A stretch of 64,000 bases of DNA from Lysobacter capsici (GTDB lineage Bacteria > Pseudomonadota > Gammaproteobacteria > Xanthomonadales > Xanthomonadaceae), in assembly GCF_014779555.2 (NCBI RefSeq), contig NZ_CP094357.1, positions 1,302,001-1,366,000 of the forward strand, given 5' to 3'. Within the stretch, counting starts at the first letter, position 1. The number at the start of each line of letters is the position of its first letter. Positions 58,964 to 64,000 of this stretch are shown here, piece by piece. Both the position numbers and the translations under genes were made by a program. The notes beneath the pieces were generated by a model that had not been told where the DNA came from, did not search any database, and saw only the letters and a program-made list of their open reading frames with translations.

Positions 58964-60210
58964 GCATTCATAACTACGGAGCGGCCCACGTGAGCAATCC
59001 CCATAACCCGCAGCATTCCACGCCCCTGCGCAACGCCTGTACCGCGGCGGTGCGTGCCGGCATCGACCGCGATACCGCGCACGGCGCGGTGACGCCGCCG
59101 ATCGTGCTGTCGTCGAACTTCAGCTTCGCCGGCTTCGACCAGAAGCGTCAGTACGACTACACCCGCAGCGGCAATCCGACCCGCGATCTGCTGGCCGAAG
59201 CGCTGGCCGAACTCGAAGGCGGCGCCGGCGGCGTGATCACCTCGACCGGTATGTCCGCGATCACCCTGGTGCTGCACGCCTTCCTCAAGCCCGGCGACCG
59301 CATCGTGGTACCGCATGACGGCTACGGCGGCAGCTGGCGCCTGTTCAATGCGCTGGCGGCGAAGGGCGCGTTCGAACTGGTCACCGCCGACCTCACCGAT
59401 CCGCGCTCGCTGACCGAAGCGCTGGCGACCAATCCGGCGGTGGTGTGGATCGAAACCCCGTCCAACCCGCTGCTGCGCATCACCGACCTGCGCTTCGTCA
59501 TCGAAGCCGCGCAGGCGCAGGGCGCGCTGACGGTGGTCGACAACACCTTCCTGTCGCCGGCCTTGCAGCGTCCGATCGCGTTCGGCGCCGATCTGGTCGT
59601 GCATTCGACCACCAAGTACATCAACGGCCACAGCGACGTGGTCGGCGGCGCGGTCGTGGCCAGGACCGCCGAGCATCAGCAGCAGCTGACATGGTGGGCG
59701 AACGCGCTCGGCCTGACCGGCTCGCCGTTCGACGCCTTCCTGACCCTGCGCGGCCTGCGCACGCTCGATGCGCGCCTGCGCGTGCACCAGGAAAACACCC
59801 AGGCCATCGCCGAACTGCTCGACAATCATCCGGCGGTGCGCGTGGTCCATTACCCGGGCCTGGAATCGCATCCGGGCCATGCGCTGGCCGCGCGCCAGCA
59901 GAAGGGTTTCGGCGCGATGCTCAGCGTCGAGATCGACGGCGGCGTCGAAGCGGTGCGCGCCTTCGTCGACGGCCTGACCTGTTTCACCCTGGCCGAATCG
60001 CTGGGCGGCGTCGAAAGCCTGATCGCGCATCCGGCGACCATGACCCACGCGGCGATGTCGCCCGAAGCGCGCGCCGCCGCCGGTATCGGCGACGGCCTGC
60101 TGCGCCTGTCGGTCGGCATCGAGCACCTCGACGACCTGATCGCCGATCTGCAGGCCGCGCTGGAACGCGCGAGCGCGGCGGTGGCCACGGCGGCGCGCGT
60201 CAAACGATGA
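58960..60210 (+). CDS. metB: Cystathionine gamma-synthase / gamma-lyase family PLP enzyme
   Basis: 416 residues. A Cys/Met-metabolism PLP enzyme that joins acylated homoserine to cysteine (giving cystathionine) or to sulfide. The family segments are all visible: YDYTRSGNPTRDLL, STGMSAITLVLHAFLKPGDRIVVP, ETPSNPLLRI, VVDNTFLSPALQRP and HSTTKYINGHSDVVGG with the PLP Lys219. ESLGGVESLIAHPATMTHAAM lies near the C-terminus. It overlaps metX and the homoserine dehydrogenase gene by ATGA, so the three are one transcript. The ATG at 58960 agrees with this overlap. Cystathionine gamma-synthase is the likeliest activity given the operon; the donor selectivity is not determinable here. Confidence 0.93.
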   Translation: MSIHNYGAAHVSNPHNPQHSTPLRNACTAAVRAGIDRDTAHGAVTPPIVLSSNFSFAGFDQKRQYDYTRSGNPTRDLLAEALAELEGGAGGVITSTGMSAITLVLHAFLKPGDRIVVPHDGYGGSWRLFNALAAKGAFELVTADLTDPRSLTEALATNPAVVWIETPSNPLLRITDLRFVIEAAQAQGALTVVDNTFLSPALQRPIAFGADLVVHSTTKYINGHSDVVGGAVVARTAEHQQQLTWWANALGLTGSPFDAFLTLRGLRTLDARLRVHQENTQAIAELLDNHPAVRVVHYPGLESHPGHALAARQQKGFGAMLSVEIDGGVEAVRAFVDGLTCFTLAESLGGVESLIAHPATMTHAAMSPEARAAAGIGDGLLRLSVGIEHLDDLIADLQAALERASAAVATAARVKR

Positions 60211-61337
60211 ACGTCGCGGCCGGCGTTGCGCATTCGGAAACGTTGCGAGCGCTCGCGCCGCAACCGCAGGCCCGCGCCGCCAACGCATCCGCGCGGGTCG
60301 CCCTGCTCGGCACCGGCACGGTCGGCAGCGCGGTGATCGCGCGGTTGGCCGGCTGGCGCGGCGGCGCGCTGGACGGACGCGTGTCGCTGGTGCATGTGGC
60401 CAATTCGCGGCGCGCGGCCGTCGCCGACGCCATCGCGCCGGAGCAGGCGGTGGCGGCGTTGGCCGAATCGAGCCGCGCCAGTTCGCTCGACGAAGTCGCA
60501 TCGGCGCTGCACGGCGACGGCGCGCGCGTGGTGATCGACGCGACCGCGAGCGAAGCGGTCGCCGAGCGTCATGCGCAGTGGCTGGCGCAGGGCATCCATG
60601 TGGTGACCGCGTGCAAGATCGGCCAGGGCACCACGCTCGCGCGCTGGCGCGCGATCCGCGAGGCCTGCGCTTACGGCGGCAGCGGTTACGGCGACAGCGC
60701 CACGGTCGGCGCGGGTCTGCCGCTGCTGCGTTCGCTGCGCGAGTTGCAGGCCGGCGGCGATCGCATCCACGCCATCGCCGGGGTGTTGTCGGGATCGCTG
60801 GCGTGGTTGTTCAATCATTACGACGGCATGCGTCCGTTCTCGGCGCTGGTGCGGCAGGCACGCGACGCCGGTTACACCGAGCCCGATCCGCGCGACGATC
60901 TGTCCGGCGAGGACGTGCGGCGCAAATTGCTGATCCTGGCGCGCGCGGCCGGCGTGGCGCTGGATGCGAGCGAGGTCGAGGTAGCCTCGCTGGTGCCGCC
61001 GGAACTGGCGATCCTGTCCAAGGACAGCGTCGATGCGGCCTTGCCGGCGCTCGACGGTCCGCTGCGCGAGCGTTACGCCGCCGCCTACAAGGACGGCGCG
61101 AAGCTGCGTTTTCTCGCCCGCCTGGAGCGCGGCGAGGACGGTAAGGTCAGCGCCAAGGTCGGGCTGGAATCGTTGCCGGGCGATCATCCGCTCGCCGGTG
61201 GCGCGGGCACCGACAACAAGGTCGCGATCTGGTCGGATCGTTATCGCGCGCAGCCGCTGGTGATCCAGGGGCCGGGCGCGGGCGCCGAGGTGACGGCGGC
61301 GGGGTTGCTGGATGATGTGTTGCGGTTGATCAGTTGA
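60207..61337 (+). CDS. hom: Homoserine dehydrogenase
   Basis: 376 residues. It reduces aspartate semialdehyde to homoserine, the branch-point precursor of methionine and threonine. The N-terminal Rossmann segment VALLGTGTVGSAV lies at ~30-42 and is followed by VVIDATASEAVAERHAQW. The catalytic domain includes VVTACKIGQGTTLARW, GAGLPLLRSLRELQAGGDRIHAIAGVLSGSLAWLFNHY and DAGYTEPDPRDDLSGEDVRRKLLILARAAG, all family signatures. There is no aspartokinase or ACT domain, so it is the monofunctional type. As the last gene of the riboswitch operon it supplies the homoserine that MetX uses. Confidence 0.94.
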   Translation: MNVAAGVAHSETLRALAPQPQARAANASARVALLGTGTVGSAVIARLAGWRGGALDGRVSLVHVANSRRAAVADAIAPEQAVAALAESSRASSLDEVASALHGDGARVVIDATASEAVAERHAQWLAQGIHVVTACKIGQGTTLARWRAIREACAYGGSGYGDSATVGAGLPLLRSLRELQAGGDRIHAIAGVLSGSLAWLFNHYDGMRPFSALVRQARDAGYTEPDPRDDLSGEDVRRKLLILARAAGVALDASEVEVASLVPPELAILSKDSVDAALPALDGPLRERYAAAYKDGAKLRFLARLERGEDGKVSAKVGLESLPGDHPLAGGAGTDNKVAIWSDRYRAQPLVIQGPGAGAEVTAAGLLDDVLRLIS

Positions 61338-61405
61338 TCGCGTGAGCATCATGGCTCAGGCGCTCTAACGCTCAAGCGCCTGAGCCACGCGGCCTAACTC
61401 GCCAC

Positions 61406-61667
61406 CGCCCGCTGTTGCTGTTCCCCCCTTTGGAAAAGGGGGCAGGGGGGATTCGCTTTTGCTCTTGACGTTGGTCGCCGTCGCGGTTGCGCGGTCGCGG
61501 CTCGCGCCGCTCCTACAGGCAGCGCGGCGTAACTTGTCGCCGCTACAGCGCCCGCTGTTGCTGTTCCCCCCTTTGGAAAAGGGGGGCAGGGGGGATTCGC
61601 TTTTGCTCTTGACGTTGCTCGTAGTCGAGGTTGCGCGGTCGCGGCTTGCGCCGCTCCTACAGGTAGC
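61406..61667. repeat. Two direct copies of a ~115-base dispersed repeat
   Basis: The first copy starts at 61406 and the second at 61549. Both contain CGCCCGCTGTTGCTGTTCCC, then CCTTTGGAAAAGGGGGCAGG, GATTCGCTTTTGCTCTTGAC and the CGGTCGCGGCT(T/C)GCGCC unit that also occurs at 22624. They differ at several positions, so the duplication is not very recent. The 61338-61935 gap otherwise shows nothing recognisable; no gene lies inside. Confidence 0.8.
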
Positions 61668-61935
61668 CCATGCAGGACCGACGCGAGTCGCAGCCGCCAA
61701 TCCTCACGTTGCGCGCAACTTACATGTGCATGAACGGCAGGTCCGGCCACGTTCGGCGCGTAACTCACGCCGCGTCCACATCAATGCCACGCATCGTGCA
61801 TAACATTCGCCGCATTGGCGAATGGCGGCCCTAGAATGCCCGGACCCTTCGGCGCAGACCCGCCGATCCGCGCGTCCCGCGCATTCCGACCAGGCCTCGC
61901 CACGCATGATTTCGCCACGTACGACTGCGCCACGC

Positions 61936-63093
61936 ATGGTCACGATCCGTTGGCTGCCGCTGCTGGCGTTGCTCTGCCTGAGCGTGGGCTGCGCGCGGCT
62001 GTTCGACCCGAAGGACGAATTCGACCGCAGCCCGATGCCGGGCGCGCCGGACTATCGCGACGAACGCAGTTGGGCGGCGCTGCCGACCCGGCGCGACGAC
62101 GCCGACGCCACTCCGATCGGCATGCGCCACCGCCAGCTCGATGCGCCGGTCGATGTGTTCTTCATCCACCCGACCACGTATTTCTCGCGCGACAGCTGGA
62201 ACCAGCCGCTGGGCGACGAACGCGCCGATCGCGGCACCGACTTCACTCTGCGCGCGCAGGCCAGCGCCTTCAACGACAGCGGCCGGGTGTTCGCGCCGTA
62301 TTACCGGCAGATGTCGCTCGCCGGCTACGTGTCGGCGTCCGATGCGGACCGCGACAAGGCGCTGGATCTGGCCTACGCCGACGTGCGCGCCGCGTTCGCC
62401 GCGTACCTGCAGCATTATTCCAACGGCCGGCCCTTCATCATCGCCGCGCACAGCCAGGGCAGCGGCCACGGCCTGCGCCTAGTGTCTGAGCTGATGTCCG
62501 ACCTCGCCGCCGATCGCAGCCTGCGCAAGCGTCTGGTCGCGGCCTACCTGATCGGCGCGCCGGTGCCGCGCGACAGCCTGCAGCGGGTGATCCCCGGCGT
62601 GCCGCTGTGCAACGCGCCGAGCCAGACCGGTTGCGCGGTGTTCTACAACTCGGTCGAGGCCGGCGAAGACCGGCCCAAGCGGTTCGAGCGGGTGCGCGCG
62701 TGGTATCCCGACGGTTATCGCACCATCGAACAGCCGTCGTTGCTGTGCGTGAACCCGGTGACCTGGCGCGCCGACGAAACCGTCAGCGAGGCCTCGGCGC
62801 ATCGCGGTTCGGTGCATGCCGAGCCGCGGCGTCCCTTGCCCGAGCCGCAATCGGGCCGGGTGACCGCGCAATGCCAGGACGGCCTGCTGTCGGTGAGCTT
62901 GCCCGACGGCGAATGGCGCCGGTTCTGGTTCGGCGGCGATCAGCACGTCAACGACTATCAACTGTTCTACATGGACATCCGCGCCAATGCCGCGCAGCGG
63001 GTCGCGGCGATGCGCAAGGGTTCGAACGCGACGCAGGGGACGGCCACGCCGACGCGCGGCAAGGCCAAGGCCGCGCGCAAGCCCAAGCGCTGA
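61936..63093 (+). CDS. DUF3089 alpha/beta-hydrolase lipoprotein
   Basis: 385 residues. A lipoprotein signal peptide (MVTIRWLPLLALLCLSVGC) has Cys19 as the lipidated residue. It is followed by a DUF3089-type alpha/beta-hydrolase domain: VDVFFIHPTTYFSRDSWNQP near the N-terminus, and the nucleophile elbow AHSQGSGHG (Ser173). The frame opens upstream with other Met codons (for example 61906), but the ATG at 61936 starts the signal peptide. The C-terminal ~30 residues are Lys/Arg-rich (ARGKAKAARKPKR type). Members are putative esterases or lipases of unknown substrate. It has no obvious operon partner. Confidence 0.87.
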   Translation: MVTIRWLPLLALLCLSVGCARLFDPKDEFDRSPMPGAPDYRDERSWAALPTRRDDADATPIGMRHRQLDAPVDVFFIHPTTYFSRDSWNQPLGDERADRGTDFTLRAQASAFNDSGRVFAPYYRQMSLAGYVSASDADRDKALDLAYADVRAAFAAYLQHYSNGRPFIIAAHSQGSGHGLRLVSELMSDLAADRSLRKRLVAAYLIGAPVPRDSLQRVIPGVPLCNAPSQTGCAVFYNSVEAGEDRPKRFERVRAWYPDGYRTIEQPSLLCVNPVTWRADETVSEASAHRGSVHAEPRRPLPEPQSGRVTAQCQDGLLSVSLPDGEWRRFWFGGDQHVNDYQLFYMDIRANAAQRVAAMRKGSNATQGTATPTRGKAKAARKPKR

Positions 63094-63158
63094 GCGTTTC
63101 GCGTCGCCGCATGGGCGACGCGGCGGATCGCGACCGCGCGGCGCATTACACTGCGCTG

Positions 63159-63664
63159 ATGAATCTCGACGCCGACATCGTGCCGGGCCGATCCATCGGC
63201 GGCATCGTTCTGGGTCAGCAAGCGCTGGAACCGATCGAGCGTCTGCAACAGCGCGCCCGGGTCGTCGCAAGGCCGGCCCTGAACCCCGACTACACCTGCT
63301 ACGACATCGACGAGGCGATGACGATCGTCGTCGCCAATCATGATTTCCTCGTCGCCAATCTGGCCGCGCGCGGCGGTTACCGCGGCCGTTTGTTCGGCTA
63401 CATCCATGCCGGCATGCGCGTGCATGAGCTGATCGCCGGGCGCCCAGCGCCTTGCTGCGGGCGATCCACCTGCATAACGAATTCGTGTACCTGGACCGCG
63501 CCGAGAGCGTCGGTTTCCTGTTGCCGCCGCGCTACGACGACGTGGCCGACCGGATCGAGCATCTGCCGGCCGAGCTCGTGCTCGACACGTTGTATGTGAT
63601 GCCGCCGGCGATGCGGCAGGTGCCGGGTCGTGACGGCAAGCCGGTGTGGCGGCCGGTCGATTGA
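63159..63664 (+). pseudogene. Hypothetical gene broken by a frameshift near 63440-63450
   Basis: The first frame starts MNLDADIVPGRSIGGIVLG and reads well to HELIAGRPA (~63445). Thereafter good coding continues in the -1 frame as LLRAIHLHNEFVYLDRAES and DTLYVMPPAMRQVPGRDGK to a TGA at 63662-63664. The two halves join within a C/G-rich stretch (GGGCGCCCAGCGCC). This is a single-base loss in the gene or in the sequence. Intact, it would be ~168 residues. No family was recognised. Confidence 0.65.
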
Positions 63665-63924
63665 GCCGCCGCGCATTGGGATGCGGGTGGATCGCTGAGA
63701 TGGTGGGCTGAAGCGCCGACTTGTGCGTTGGTACTGTCTTGCTCGGACGTTGCATCGTGCGATCGGAGCGGGCTGACGAACTCGTTGAGCGAACGGCCGT
63801 GGCGTCGCGCGCGGATGGTCCAAGCCGACAGGCATCGCGTTGCCGATAGCGAGGCATGGTTGCGCGAATCGCGCTCGGGCCGACCCATGGGCAAAGGCGA
63901 GTGCCTGCCGCCGAAAACGAAATC
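63665..63924. other. Non-coding region at the right edge, nothing recognised
   Basis: Short open frames only, with no RBS, repeat or gene feature. It leads to the terminator hairpin at 63925. Confidence 0.4.
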
Positions 63925-63956
63925 GGAGCGCCGATCGGGGGGGTGATCGGCGCTCC
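63925..63956 (-). terminator. Strong hairpin, probable terminator of a gene beyond the window
   Basis: GGAGCGCCGATC, an 8-base G-rich loop, and GATCGGCGCTCC form a perfect 12-bp stem. On the minus strand it is followed by GATTTCGTTTTCGG, a T-rich tail. It probably ends a minus-strand gene that lies to the right of the window. Confidence 0.7.
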
Positions 63957-64000
63957 GTTGCAGATCACCGTGGCGTATCGCTCGCCACGGCTTTGCAAAA

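Overview
The window is a 64 kb GC-rich chromosomal stretch from a gammaproteobacterium of the Xanthomonadaceae, most likely Lysobacter or a close relative. This rests on the tandem large TonB-dependent receptors whose mature N-termini read like TTLDRVEVTGSRI, a SAM-I riboswitch in front of metX-metB-homoserine dehydrogenase, the GTP-type PEP carboxykinase, and the xanthomonad-style intergenic repeats (inverted repeats with CGTCATTCCCGCG arms, TCTCCCGC-aa-GCGGGAGA palindromes, heptamer ATTCCCG runs). No tRNA, rRNA, CRISPR array, phage or insertion-sequence transposase was recognised.

Layout. (1) 1-3.6 kb: the end of an operon encoding a probable DUF5682 protein (only its C-terminus is here), a MIDAS-type VWA protein and a double-SWIM zinc-finger protein, all with overlapping start/stop codons. 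(2) 3.7-6.4 kb: WrbA, a small membrane protein and a DHA1-type MFS exporter. (3) 6.6-22.0 kb: a single 4,952-residue YD/RHS-repeat protein with an Ig/cadherin-like block inserted near its C-terminal third, a LysM domain, hydrophobic helices and an AT-rich C-terminal domain that looks like a protein-kinase-fold toxin. A 190-aa probable immunity gene overlaps its stop codon. This is the most interesting system in the window. (4) 22-31.7 kb: a membrane protein, a DUF4442 hotdog protein, FadE with a divergent TetR regulator, PEP carboxykinase, then an ECF sigma / anti-sigma / DUF4097 operon. (5) 31.8-43 kb: a TPR-aspartyl beta-hydroxylase and three TonB-dependent receptors on the minus strand. Two of these are recent tandem duplicates, and all three have the same promoter element at the same spacing. 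(6) 43.9-49 kb: a putative outer-membrane protein, Hsp33, the monofunctional transglycosylase MtgA, a GtrB/DPM1-like glycosyltransferase, a CBS-pair protein and a lipoprotein. (7) 49-52 kb: a truncated duplicate of the AsmA gene's 3' end and a ~620-bp inverted-repeat element, followed by the intact AsmA-family gene. (8) 52-57.6 kb: hemolysin-III/PAQR protein, RF3 with a coupled small gene, an M23 peptidase and a beta-propeller (phytase-like) lipoprotein. (9) 57.7-61.3 kb: SAM-I riboswitch and the metX-metB-hom operon for methionine biosynthesis. (10) 61.9-64 kb: a DUF3089 alpha/beta-hydrolase lipoprotein and a frameshifted hypothetical gene.

Functional themes are envelope and nutrient import (TonB receptors, AsmA, MtgA, lipoproteins), interbacterial competition (the RHS toxin and immunity pair), fatty-acid and gluconeogenic metabolism (FadE, PckG) and methionine synthesis under riboswitch control. 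Predictions are from reading translations and motifs only; no database search was run.
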